Shown: positions 6,728 to 13,217 of the stretch, piece after piece | Layout of the letters: each line of letters starts with the position of its first letter | How positions within the stretch are numbered: the first letter of the stretch is position 1 | Program-made: the position numbers and the translations under genes | Notes under the pieces: generated by a model | Told to the model about the DNA's origin: nothing | Seen by the model: only the letters and a program-made list of their open reading frames with translations | Databases searched by the model: none | NCBI GenBank assembly: GCA_028678715.1 | Contig: JAJRCY010000009.1 | Span: forward strand, 1 to 13,217 | Direction of reading: 5' to 3' | Length of the DNA stretch: 13,217 nucleotides | Source of the DNA: Methanomicrobiales archaeon | Lineage (GTDB): Archaea > Halobacteriota > Methanomicrobia > Methanomicrobiales > JACTUA01

Positions 6728-6735
6728 CTATTATC
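6728..6735 (+). promoter_or_regulatory. TATA-like box for the 93-residue gene
   Basis: CTATTATC is centred about 29 nt before the ATG at 6761, the distance expected if transcription starts at or just before the start codon. It is one of the few A/T-rich patches here. Confidence 0.35.
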
Positions 6736-6760
6736 TCTTCAGACCGCCCACAGGTACTGG

Positions 6761-7042
6761 ATGAAGCAGAAGATCCACGGGAATTATTACGATACCGATA
6801 CCGCCACCCTCCTCGCTTCCGAGCAGCCCTGGGCGGTGGCATCCGGCGAAGCTTCCGGTCTCCGGAAGAAGTTCCTGTACCGGACCCCGGAAGGGCGCTT
6901 CTTCATCTGGCACAGGACCCAGTGGGAGAAGACCCGCGATATCCTGGAACCTCTCTCCTCCGATGCGGCGAAGGAATCCTTCCACCAGCTGCCGGTGAAG
7001 GTGCAGGAGTTCGGGGACGCTTTTTCTGCTGATACACGATAG
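6761..7042 (+). CDS. Small protein of unknown function (YDTDTATLLA...LYRTPEGRFF type)
   Basis: The 93-residue product is soluble, with no membrane segment or cysteine. Its start, K.IHGNYYDTDTATLLAS (4-19), and LYRTPEGRFFIW further on recall a widespread short-protein pattern (GK.YDTdTA..la followed by LYrT..G.wFl) seen in bacteria, archaea and phages and generally left as hypothetical. That resemblance is from memory. The tail from about residue 68 is charged and probably helical. I chose ATG 6761 because the matching pattern begins right after it and AGGT lies 5 nt upstream; earlier in-frame starts add unrelated sequence. It is divergent from superoxide dismutase, and no function is assigned. 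Confidence 0.7.
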   Translation: MKQKIHGNYYDTDTATLLASEQPWAVASGEASGLRKKFLYRTPEGRFFIWHRTQWEKTRDILEPLSSDAAKESFHQLPVKVQEFGDAFSADTR

Positions 7043-7068
7043 GAGCCGGCGCCCGCTCTCAGCGGACC

Positions 7069-7324
7069 ATGGGCGGACCGGGGGATCCGGCAGGAAACGG
7101 GGAGATACTATTTGGCCTTTCCTGCTTCACCCTCCTGATATCGGATATCCTTGAAGGCCCCGGCTGTCCTGCAGCAGCGCACGATTTCCCCATCGGATCC
7201 CTTGGGCACCCTCATCGTGGCCAATACCATCACCATCATCCTCGCCATGGTGGAAGATATCTGGGCCCATGTACGGAAGCATGCCGCTCCGTCTCCTGAA
7301 GGGGAGATGGCGTCAGGGAACTGA
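7069..7324 (+). pseudogene. Probable two-helix membrane protein interrupted by a frameshift
   Basis: From ATG 7069 the frame gives a short leader and a hydrophobic run (ILFGLSCFTLLISDIL) and then turns into improbable Pro/Gly/His sequence. At about 7150 the next frame takes over with KAPAVLQQRTISPSDPLG, a second hydrophobic helix (TLIVANTITIILAMV) and a polar end closing at TGA 7322-7324. Joining the two by deleting one base, for instance in the CC at 7149-7150, gives one protein of about 84 residues with two membrane helices. The second part has no good start of its own; TTG at 7151 is the only candidate and lacks a ribosome site. It may be a decayed gene, a sequencing error or, less likely, a frameshifted gene. 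Confidence 0.4.
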
Positions 7325-7399
7325 GGCTACCACGTACGGAGGGGAGAGAGCAGGTCCTGGGATAGCGCCCTTCTTCTCTGTATCCTCGCCCTCTCGTCG

Positions 7400-7774
7400 T
7401 CACACCCGTTCGATCCGGATCTCCGCTGCTCCTTTCGCCGTCCGCAGCACCCGGGGGTCACCATCGATCATCCCCACCAGGTTCACGGCGGATGCGGGCA
7501 CAGGATTCTCCCCGGAGGAGAGGGGCGTGGGCCCGAAGAAGATGGCCACCGCCTGCCCCGGTGGCCAGTAGCCGATATCGCCGACCTCCACCTCCGACGT
7601 GGCGGTCTCATCCGGATCCCACGCAACCGGTACCGTGAAATAGAACTCGTCACCCCACTCCTGCACACGGGACCTGAGGGGCAGGGCTGCGGCAATGGCA
7701 CGGGCACACGGGGTATCCCCAAGGGTCCCATCGAGAACCAGGGACCCGATCCGGATGCGGATGGGAGTGGTCAT
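7400..7774 (-). CDS. Cyclophilin-like fold protein (PF04126, DUF369)
   Basis: The 124-residue protein matches the cyclophilin-like family of TM1367 type. Diagnostic blocks are a WGDEFYFTVPV segment, then GDIGYWPPGQAVAIFFGPTP, then an NLVGMIDGD strand. These proteins have a cyclophilin beta-barrel but usually lack the prolyl isomerase active site, and their function is unknown. ATG 7772-7774 follows the sixA stop by 3 nt. Its ribosome site GGTGA is built from the last codons and stop of sixA, so translation is coupled and the two proteins probably work in the same process. Confidence 0.85.
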   Translation of the reverse strand: MTTPIRIRIGSLVLDGTLGDTPCARAIAAALPLRSRVQEWGDEFYFTVPVAWDPDETATSEVEVGDIGYWPPGQAVAIFFGPTPLSSGENPVPASAVNLVGMIDGDPRVLRTAKGAAEIRIERV

Positions 7775-7777
7775 GGA

Positions 7778-8269
7778 TCACCGCATGGACCGGATCTGCC
7801 GGGGTGTCAGGAGCCAGTGGAGTTCGCCCGTGATCCCGTCGGTGAATGCGATCCCCCGGATCTTCGCGAGACCCCCTTTCGCGAGGGTGATGTGCGCCCG
7901 CTCATCCCCGGCGACGATCCGGCTCGCCAGGGTGGAGAGGTGCGGTTCGTGGCCCACGAGAAGGATGGCCTCTGCCCCCCCGTGCCGGGCAATCCGGATG
8001 ACCAGGTCCTCCACGCTCCCGCCCGGCGCCAGTTCATCCCAGACCTCCAGTTCCGGGCAGGGCTCCAGTGCGTGGATGACCAGATCTGCGGTCTCGCCTG
8101 CCCGGGTGAGGGGGCTCGTGGCCACGAAAGCGAGGGGGATCCCCCTCGAGGCAATCCACGCGGCCACCTGACGGATCTCCTTCCTGCCCTCGGTTGTGAG
8201 GACCTGGACATCATCGCCACTCCCGCTCCCCGTTTCCGACTTCCCGTGACGGAGCAGATAGAGGTCCAC
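7778..8269 (-). CDS. sixA: SixA-type histidine phosphatase
   Basis: The 163-residue protein belongs to the histidine phosphatase (phosphoglycerate mutase) superfamily. RHG (7-9) carries the catalytic His8, SPLTRAGETA (52-61) holds the second Arg, and LVGHEPHLS (104-112) gives the second catalytic His107. The short size, YLLRHGKSE start and GHEP motif are those of SixA, which removes phosphate from phosphohistidine proteins in bacteria. The archaeal substrate is unknown, and a small-molecule phosphatase cannot be excluded. GTG 8267-8269 is the only start between an upstream in-frame stop and the RHG motif. It has no ribosome site; a CCTTTTCTC box about 27 nt upstream suggests a leaderless mRNA. 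It leads a two-gene operon with the cyclophilin-like gene. Confidence 0.85.
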   Translation of the reverse strand: MDLYLLRHGKSETGSGSGDDVQVLTTEGRKEIRQVAAWIASRGIPLAFVATSPLTRAGETADLVIHALEPCPELEVWDELAPGGSVEDLVIRIARHGGAEAILLVGHEPHLSTLASRIVAGDERAHITLAKGGLAKIRGIAFTDGITGELHWLLTPRQIRSMR

Positions 8270-8290
8270 GAAAGACCGGGGGCATCCTCA

Positions 8291-8300
8291 GGAGAAAAGG
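8291..8300 (-). promoter_or_regulatory. Possible TATA-like box for sixA
   Basis: On the minus strand CCTTTTCTCC is centred about 27 nt before the GTG start. With no ribosome site, this suits a leaderless transcript. It is a weak match to the archaeal consensus. Confidence 0.25.
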
Positions 8301-8391
8301 ATTCCGGCGGTGGTGCACGCAGAAGGATCTTACCAAAGGTCCATGGGTTTGGGCGGGGCATTCGATCTGCAGGGAGTACCGGGACGCTCCA

Positions 8392-8562
8392 GGGGGGACC
8401 TGCGGTCCCCCCCGCCGCGTGGGCGCCCCCCCACGTGAAGATGGGAGGATCCGTTCTGCATCGGGATTGCAGGAGAGGATCTTCCCGGAAACCGAGGATC
8501 ACTTCATCCTCATCGGGTGATGCCCACGCGGCGGGGGCGGAGCCCCCAAGAGCGTCTCGCTC
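8392..8562. repeat. Structured spacer element with nested inverted repeats
   Basis: The 393-nt gap between sixA and phosphoribulokinase holds no gene but is full of pairing sequence. A 9-bp hairpin (8392-8400 with 8404-8412, loop TGC) is followed by a perfect 16-nt inverted repeat (8409-8424 with 8522-8537) around 97 nt. Then come GGGGGC-GGA-GCCCCC (8533-8547) and GAGCG-TCT-CGCTC (8550-8562). Inside are a GAGGAT/ATCCTC hairpin (8494-8511) and three direct copies of GAGGATC (8445, 8475, 8494). This looks like a MITE-like or REP-like interspersed repeat or a structured RNA; no terminal duplication of a target site is obvious. The rest of the gap (8301-8391, 8563-8662) shows nothing clear. Confidence 0.5.
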
Positions 8563-8662
8563 GTAGTCAGTGCATGCGTATCACCCTCTCCCCGTATTCC
8601 AAGAGAACTTCAGGAAGGGCGCGGCGGGCAGGGTGCACCCTTATGGGGAGGGACGGGAGAGA

Positions 8663-9646
8663 ATGTACCACGGGATGGCCTCCATGGGGGACCAGAGCTT
8701 CACGGAAGTGATCCGGGCTTCCCCCCGGATCTTTGTCATCGGGGTCGCCGGTGACAGCGGGTCAGGGAAGACCACCTTCACCCAGGGAGTCCGCTCCCTC
8801 TTCGGTGAGGATCTCGTCACCACCATCACCCTGGATGATTATCACCGGTTCGACCGGGAGGAGCGTGCCGCCCGGGGAATCACCCCCCTCAACCCTGAGG
8901 CGAACCGGATCGACCGGATCGAAGAGGATCTGGCTGCGCTCCGGACCGGGCGGGAGATCGAAAAACCTGTGTACCTCCACCGTACCGGCAGTTTCGGCAC
9001 CCCGGTCCGGTTCTCGTCGCGGAAGGTCCTGATCGTGGAGGGCCTCCACACGCTCTTCACGGAACATCTGCGCAGCCTCCTGGACTTCTCCATCTTCGTG
9101 GATCCGGGGAAACCCGTGAAGTACGAGTGGAAGATGCGCCGGGATGTGGGGGAACGCGGCTACCGGCGCGAGGACGTGGAGCGGGAGATCACCGAGCGGG
9201 AGCCTGATTACGACCGGTACATCGCCCCCCAGAAGGAGTATGCGGAGGCGGTCATCACCCTGCGCCACTCCAAGTACGGGGCAGACCTGGGCATCGCCCG
9301 GAACGTGTACCAGGTCTCTGTCTCCCAGTCCCGGATGCGTCACGGCAGGGAGGAGATCGATCTCCTGCTGGACCTGTACTCCATTCTCTCCCTCTCGGAG
9401 CGGGATTTCCTGCTGGAGTTCACCCGGACGGACCGGAACGGCAGGAGGATGGGTGACCTGATCATTGACGGCGAGCTCTCGGCCCACGTCGTGGAGCGGC
9501 TGGAGCGTTCCATCGAGGACCAGACCGGGGTGCGGCCCATTGCCCTCTTCCGGCACCGGGACTACGTCACGGCAGGGGACCTGGCCCAGCTGATCCTCTG
9601 CTGGCGTATCATCCACCGGCGGCTCCTCACGGGGGAGGGGAGATGA
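8663..9646 (+). CDS. prk: Archaeal phosphoribulokinase
   Basis: The 327-residue protein is a P-loop kinase of the PRK/uridine kinase superfamily. Walker A is GVAGDSGSGKTT (27-38), the catalytic aspartate region is LDDYHRFDR (57-65), and a Walker B-like VEGLHTLF lies at 125-132. KYEWKMRRDVGERGYR (153-168) matches the Arg-containing substrate-binding segment of phosphoribulokinases. It phosphorylates ribulose-5-phosphate to ribulose-1,5-bisphosphate. The archaeal enzyme of Methanospirillum hungatei was shown to have this activity and to feed form III RuBisCO in the reductive hexulose-phosphate pathway. ATG 8663 follows GGGAG; ATG 8675 or 8684 are possible shorter starts. The agmatine gene follows 85 nt later. 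Uridine kinase is less likely given the length and C-terminal half. Confidence 0.88.
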   Translation: MYHGMASMGDQSFTEVIRASPRIFVIGVAGDSGSGKTTFTQGVRSLFGEDLVTTITLDDYHRFDREERAARGITPLNPEANRIDRIEEDLAALRTGREIEKPVYLHRTGSFGTPVRFSSRKVLIVEGLHTLFTEHLRSLLDFSIFVDPGKPVKYEWKMRRDVGERGYRREDVEREITEREPDYDRYIAPQKEYAEAVITLRHSKYGADLGIARNVYQVSVSQSRMRHGREEIDLLLDLYSILSLSERDFLLEFTRTDRNGRRMGDLIIDGELSAHVVERLERSIEDQTGVRPIALFRHRDYVTAGDLAQLILCWRIIHRRLLTGEGR

Positions 9647-9661
9647 TCCCCGCAGGGGGAT
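9646..9661 (+). terminator. Short hairpin at the prk stop
   Basis: ATCCCC (9646-9651) pairs with GGGGAT (9656-9661) across a 4-nt loop, starting in the TGA stop of prk. There is no T-run after it. It could slow read-through into the agmatine gene or merely mark the mRNA end. Confidence 0.25.
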
Positions 9662-9731
9662 TCCCCGAGGAACCGGTAGCAGGGGGATGGGCTGATATGG
9701 GCGGCGGATCAAGGATGCAGGGAGGAAGCCC

Positions 9732-11648
9732 ATGAACGGCCGGCTGCGCATCGGTCTCGTTCAGACATCCGTAACCCCGGATCCCCGGGAGAACCTCCGG
9801 CGGACCCTGGCACTCGCGGAGACGGCCCTGGAGAAGGGGGCACGGATTGTCTGCCTGCAGGAGCTTTTCCATGTCCCCTACTTCCCCCAGGCAGCGGGGG
9901 GGGATGCATCGGCCTATGCCGAGGCTCTCCCCGGCCCGTCCACGGAGGCATTCGCTGCTCTGGCAGGGGAGCACCATGCCGTGATCATCGTGCCCCTCTG
10001 TGAGCGGGGCGTTGACGGGGTCCACTACAACACCGCGGCGGTGCTGGATACCGACGGGATGCTCCTCCCCCCGTACCGGAAGGTGCATATCCCCTTCGAC
10101 CCGCTCTTCTATGAGAAGGCCTACTTCCGGCCCGGGGACTGCTACCGTGTCTACCAGACGGAACATGCACGCTTCGCAGTCCTGATCTGCTATGACCAGT
10201 GGTTCCCGGAAGCGGCCCGGGCCGTGACCCTCATGGGCGCAGAGGTGATCTTCTACCCCACGGCCATCGGCTGGATCCGGGGTGGGAACGAGCGCCCGGA
10301 AGGGGACTGGCGGCCTGCCTGGGAGACAGTGCAGCGGGGGCATGCCATCGCGAACGGCGTGCACGTGGCTGCCGTGAACCGGGTAGGGACCGAGGGGGAA
10401 CTGGAATTCTGGGGCTCATCCTTTGTCAGCGATGCCTTCGGCTCTATCCTGGCACGCGCCTCGGAGACCCGCGAGGAGGTGCTTCTCGCCGACCTGGATC
10501 TCTCCCTGAACGGCCGGGTGCGGGAGGGGTGGGGATTTTTACGGAACCGCCGCCCGGATACCTATGCGGCACTCACCGATACCGGCAGCGGTGAGGGTGC
10601 TCCGCTCCTCGTGCGGTCCCAGTCCCCGCTGCGGCTGGGGTACCGGATGCCGGCCGAGTGGGAGCCCCACGCGGCCACCTGGCTTGCCTGGCCACAGGAC
10701 AACGACACGTTCGCGGACCTCCCTGCGGTGGAGAGGTCCTGCACCGGGGTCATTGCGGCCCTCCACCGGGACGAGCGGGTGGAGCTGCTGGTCCTGGACC
10801 GTCCCATGGAGAAGAGAGTGCGAACCCTGCTGGGATCGGCAGGCATCGATCTCTCGCGGATCCGGTTCCACCGGCTGGAGTACGCGGATGTCTGGTTCCG
10901 GGACTACGGCCCCACCTTCGTCGTGCACCCGGAGGATGCGCTCCCGGGCATGGTCCACTGGCGGTTCAATGCCTGGGGAGGCAAGTACCCGCAGCTGGCC
11001 GGGGACACGGTGATCCCGGAGCGGATCTGCCGTGCACCCGGCATGAGGGTGTTCACACCGGGCATCGTCATGGAGGGTGGTTCCATTGATGTGAACGGCA
11101 GGGGCACGGTCCTCACCACCGAGCAGTGCCTGCTCCAGCCGAACCGGAACCCGTCCCTCTCCCGGGAGGAGATCGAGGCGTACCTCCAGGAGTACCTGGG
11201 GGTCTCCCGCGTGGTCTGGCTGAAGGAAGGCATCGCCGGAGATGATACGGACGGCCACATCGATGACATCGCCCGGTTCTCGGATCCCTCCACCATCCTC
11301 TGCGCGGTTGACGAGGACCCGGGGGACGAGAACCACGATGTGCTAAAGGAGAACTTCCGGATCCTGCGGGAGGCCAGGGACCAGGATGGCCGTCCCTTCA
11401 CGATCCTCCCGCTGCCGATGCCGGACCCCGTGGGCGACGGGATCCGGCTCCCTGCCAGCTACGCCAACTTCTACATCGGGAACCGGACGGTACTGGTGCC
11501 GGTCTTCGGCGACCCGAACGACTCCCGGGCACTGGCCGTCATCGGGGACGCGTTCCCGGGCCGGAACGTGGTGGGGATCGACTGCCGGGCCATGGTCCAT
11601 GGCCTGGGTGCCCTCCACTGCATCACCCAGCAGCAGCCCTTACCCTGA
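9732..11648 (+). CDS. Fused N-carbamoylputrescine amidase (AguB) - agmatine deiminase (AguA)
   Basis: One uninterrupted frame encodes 638 residues with two complete enzymes. Residues 1-285 are a nitrilase-superfamily amidase with triad E44 (CLQELF), K117 (YRKVHIPF) and C153 (LICYDQWFPEA), matching N-carbamoylputrescine amidohydrolase. After a short linker (about 283-300), residues 301-638 are a peptidylarginine-deiminase-fold agmatine deiminase: EWEPHAATWLAWP, FRDYGPTFV with D391, MEGGSIDVNG, DTDGHIDD with H509, and the catalytic C630 in GLGALHC. Agmatine deiminase gives N-carbamoylputrescine and ammonia; the amidase then gives putrescine, CO2 and ammonia. The enzymes are usually separate genes, and here the second pathway step comes first in the chain. 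ATG 9732 follows GGAGGAAG. It is 85 nt after prk and convergent with the PEBP gene. Confidence 0.93.
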   Translation: MNGRLRIGLVQTSVTPDPRENLRRTLALAETALEKGARIVCLQELFHVPYFPQAAGGDASAYAEALPGPSTEAFAALAGEHHAVIIVPLCERGVDGVHYNTAAVLDTDGMLLPPYRKVHIPFDPLFYEKAYFRPGDCYRVYQTEHARFAVLICYDQWFPEAARAVTLMGAEVIFYPTAIGWIRGGNERPEGDWRPAWETVQRGHAIANGVHVAAVNRVGTEGELEFWGSSFVSDAFGSILARASETREEVLLADLDLSLNGRVREGWGFLRNRRPDTYAALTDTGSGEGAPLLVRSQSPLRLGYRMPAEWEPHAATWLAWPQDNDTFADLPAVERSCTGVIAALHRDERVELLVLDRPMEKRVRTLLGSAGIDLSRIRFHRLEYADVWFRDYGPTFVVHPEDALPGMVHWRFNAWGGKYPQLAGDTVIPERICRAPGMRVFTPGIVMEGGSIDVNGRGTVLTTEQCLLQPNRNPSLSREEIEAYLQEYLGVSRVVWLKEGIAGDDTDGHIDDIARFSDPSTILCAVDEDPGDENHDVLKENFRILREARDQDGRPFTILPLPMPDPVGDGIRLPASYANFYIGNRTVLVPVFGDPNDSRALAVIGDAFPGRNVVGIDCRAMVHGLGALHCITQQQPLP

Positions 11649-11659
11649 TCCCCGGATGG

Positions 11660-12109
11660 CTAGCGGCGGTACATGGCGATGGTGGTCCCGAACTGGACGA
11701 TATGCCCCTTCATGGCGTTCACCATGCCATGGACCCGGGATCCCGGCGGGATGTCGAGAAAGGTGTCCAGCCCGTATACCCGGAACTGGTACCGGTGGGT
11801 GGAACCCTGCGGCGGACAGGGACCGGTGTACCCGATCGTTCCATAGTCATTCTCACCCTGGACGGCGGGGACCGGGGCGGTGACCACCGGATCGCCGGGT
11901 ATGCCTGCAGGGATCACCGGTACCGGGGGCAGGTTCCAGATCAGCCAGGGGCAGAAGGAGCAGCCGGGCATAAAAGGGTTGGTTACGTAGAGGGCAACCG
12001 ATGCTGCCGAAAGGCCCCCGAGGGTGATGGCGGGGGATCGGTCCCCCCCGTCGCAGGTGTGGTCCGGGGGAAACTCGGTGAACCCGAGGGAGATGGTCAG
12101 GCGCTCCAT
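11660..12109 (-). CDS. PEBP (YbhB/YbcL, Raf kinase inhibitor-like) protein, variant pocket
   Basis: The 149-residue protein has the phosphatidylethanolamine-binding fold: the HTCDGGDRSPAI segment (17-28) and GYTGPCPPQGSTHRYQFRVYGLD (93-115) are typical. The central ligand motif is altered. Family members usually have DDPDAP followed by a His-Trp pair; here it is TNPFMPG (43-49) and CSFCPW (50-55), so the acidic residue and the pocket His are both replaced. Bacterial and archaeal members have no settled function, and this one probably does not bind phosphate-like ligands in the usual way. ATG 12107-12109 follows GGTGAGG; an upstream in-frame ATG at 12196 adds only low-complexity sequence. It is convergent with the agmatine gene, 11 nt apart, and divergent from the slipin gene. 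Confidence 0.85.
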   Translation of the reverse strand: MERLTISLGFTEFPPDHTCDGGDRSPAITLGGLSAASVALYVTNPFMPGCSFCPWLIWNLPPVPVIPAGIPGDPVVTAPVPAVQGENDYGTIGYTGPCPPQGSTHRYQFRVYGLDTFLDIPPGSRVHGMVNAMKGHIVQFGTTIAMYRR

Positions 12110-12241
12110 GGCAGGCCTCACCGGAAAGTGGGGCGGAGCAGGGAAAAGGCCTCCGGTCGCGGGTGAGGGTCGCGCTCTGCCTCGACGCTCCTTCATCGGG
12201 TGACGGAAAGCTCTATCTCCCCGGCACGGGAACGGTTTGCT

Positions 12242-13195
12242 ATGCCAGAACGAACACCGTTGCAGTTCCTGATCTTCACCATCCTCTTCCTGCTCGGAGT
12301 GTGGATAGCGTTCTCTCTTGTCACGGCAACGGGGAACCTCTCCTCCCTCTGGGTGGTGGTTATCGCGCTCGTCATCGCGCTCCTCGTGGCAGCAGCCTTC
12401 AAGGTCGCGGACCAGTGGGAGAATGCCGTCGTACTCCGGCTGGGGAAGTTCCGGGGGCTGCAGGGGCCGGGACCCTTCTTCATCATCCCCCTCGTCGAGA
12501 GGGTGGCCTACTGGATCGACCTGCGGATCATCACCACCACCTTCAAGGCAGAGAAGACCCTCACCAAGGACACGGTCCCCGTGGACGTGGAAGCAGTCCT
12601 CTTCTGGAAGGTGGTGAACACCGAGAAGGCGGCTCTCGAGGTGGAGGACTACCGGAGCGCCATCAGCTGGGCCTCCCAGACCGCGCTGCGGGAGGTGATC
12701 GGGAAGTCCTTCCTGGCGGACATGCTGGAGGGGCGGGAGAAGCTGGACAAGGAGTTGCAGGCCATCATCGACCTGCGGACCGAGCAGTGGGGCGTGAAGA
12801 TCTCCTCAGTGGAGATCCGGGATATCCTGATCCCCACGGAGCTGCAGGATGCCATGTCCATGCAGGCTCAGGCAGAGCGGGAGCGGCAGGCCCGGGTGAT
12901 CCTGGGCGACTCCGAGAAGCAGGTGGCCGCGAAGTTCGAGGAGGCAGCTCGATCGTACGTGCACAACCCCACCGCGCTGCACCTCCGGGCCATGAACATG
13001 CTCTTCGAGGGGCTGAAGACCCGGGGAGCAATGATGGTGGTGGTGCCGGCATCCATCCTGGACTCCATGAGCCTGGGCGACACCACCGGCCTCGTGGCCC
13101 TTGCGCGAACGATGGCGGAAGAGAAGGAGAGGAAGACGGAAATTGTCGAGGGCGGGGAATCACCCCCTGCACCGGGGAAGAAGCCGGGGTACTGA
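12242..13195 (+). CDS. Slipin/stomatin-like SPFH membrane protein
   Basis: The 317-residue protein has two N-terminal hydrophobic segments (8-28 and 34-54), followed by an SPFH/band-7 domain beginning DQWENAVVLRLGKF (57-70). GPGPFFIIPLVERV, a TKDTVPVDVEAVLFWKV strand and VKISSVEIRDILIP (185-198) are stomatin signatures. An Ala/Glu/Arg/Gln-rich coiled-coil helix (about 200-245) and a Pro-ending tail close it. Such proteins form membrane-bound oligomers that organise membrane domains and often pair with an NfeD-type protease; no NfeD gene is in the window, although downstream sequence is missing. ATG 12242 is preferred; GTG 12200 would add 14 polar residues, and neither has a strong ribosome site. 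It is divergent from the PEBP gene. Confidence 0.9.
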   Translation: MPERTPLQFLIFTILFLLGVWIAFSLVTATGNLSSLWVVVIALVIALLVAAAFKVADQWENAVVLRLGKFRGLQGPGPFFIIPLVERVAYWIDLRIITTTFKAEKTLTKDTVPVDVEAVLFWKVVNTEKAALEVEDYRSAISWASQTALREVIGKSFLADMLEGREKLDKELQAIIDLRTEQWGVKISSVEIRDILIPTELQDAMSMQAQAERERQARVILGDSEKQVAAKFEEAARSYVHNPTALHLRAMNMLFEGLKTRGAMMVVVPASILDSMSLGDTTGLVALARTMAEEKERKTEIVEGGESPPAPGKKPGY

Positions 13196-13217
13196 CCTTC
13201 AGATCCTTTCAGGTAAC

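Noticed and set aside
8445..8500. Start of a CRISPR array from the three GAGGATC copies
   Set aside because: The copies are only 7 nt long and spaced unevenly (30 and 19 nt); no CRISPR-length repeats are present.
8762..9751. Minus-strand open frame of 329 codons antisense to prk
   Set aside because: No recognisable motif, and composition is that of an antisense shadow; the plus-strand kinase has every expected motif.
10539..11336. Minus-strand open frame of 265 codons inside the agmatine gene
   Set aside because: Antisense to a gene with complete catalytic motifs and no family pattern of its own.

Overview
The window is GC-rich (well over 60 % by eye) and looks archaeal, most likely a methanogen of the Methanomicrobiales such as Methanoculleus or a relative. 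Three genes point that way: a DUF2121/Connectase homologue, a family I know only from methanogens and their kin; an archaeal-type phosphoribulokinase like that of Methanospirillum; and methanogen-style versions of several housekeeping accessory genes. No family assignment was checked by a database search. I recognise no rRNA, tRNA, CRISPR array, transposase or phage gene. Genes are short and often divergent or convergent, so most transcription units hold one or two genes.

Layout. 1-637 (-): 5'-part of a radical SAM (SPASM-type) peptide- or protein-modifying enzyme that runs off the left edge. 747-1019 (+): small 2TM membrane protein. 1065-1550 (-): dCMP deaminase. 1625-2101 (-): FMN-binding PNPOx-like protein. 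2205-2732 (-): cysteine-containing DUF6125-like protein, divergent from 2844-4441 (+), a two-gene operon of a double [4Fe-4S] QueG-like protein and a SAM methyltransferase whose start overlaps the preceding stop. 4497-5099 (-): Connectase/DUF2121, a proteasome-beta-related protein ligase family. 5266-5637 (+): stand-alone receiver protein. 5897-6517 (-): Fe/Mn superoxide dismutase. 6761-7042 (+): 93-residue protein of unknown function. 7069-7324 (+): probable small two-helix membrane protein split by a frameshift. 7400-8269 (-): cyclophilin-like protein and SixA-type phosphatase, 3 nt apart. 8270-8662: gene-free, highly structured spacer. 8663-9646 (+): archaeal phosphoribulokinase. 9732-11648 (+): one ORF fusing N-carbamoylputrescine amidase (AguB) to agmatine deiminase (AguA). 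11660-12109 (-): variant PEBP/YbhB protein. 12242-13195 (+): slipin/SPFH membrane protein.

Function. The window is a set of metabolic and stress modules, not one island. The AguB-AguA fusion would turn agmatine into putrescine with one polypeptide. Phosphoribulokinase makes ribulose-1,5-bisphosphate, which in these archaea feeds form III RuBisCO in the reductive hexulose-phosphate pathway. dCMP deaminase supplies dUMP. Superoxide dismutase and the flavin/Fe-S proteins suggest redox and oxygen handling. Connectase acts in known methanogens on the methyltransferase subunit MtrA, which is not in this window.

The least explained parts are the radical SAM enzyme with no visible substrate, the Fe-S/methyltransferase pair, the structured spacer at 8392-8562, and the PEBP protein lacking its usual ligand-pocket residues. 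Several genes without a Shine-Dalgarno sequence have an A/T-rich box 26-29 nt before the start codon, suggesting leaderless transcripts; others have clear GGAGG/GGTG sites.
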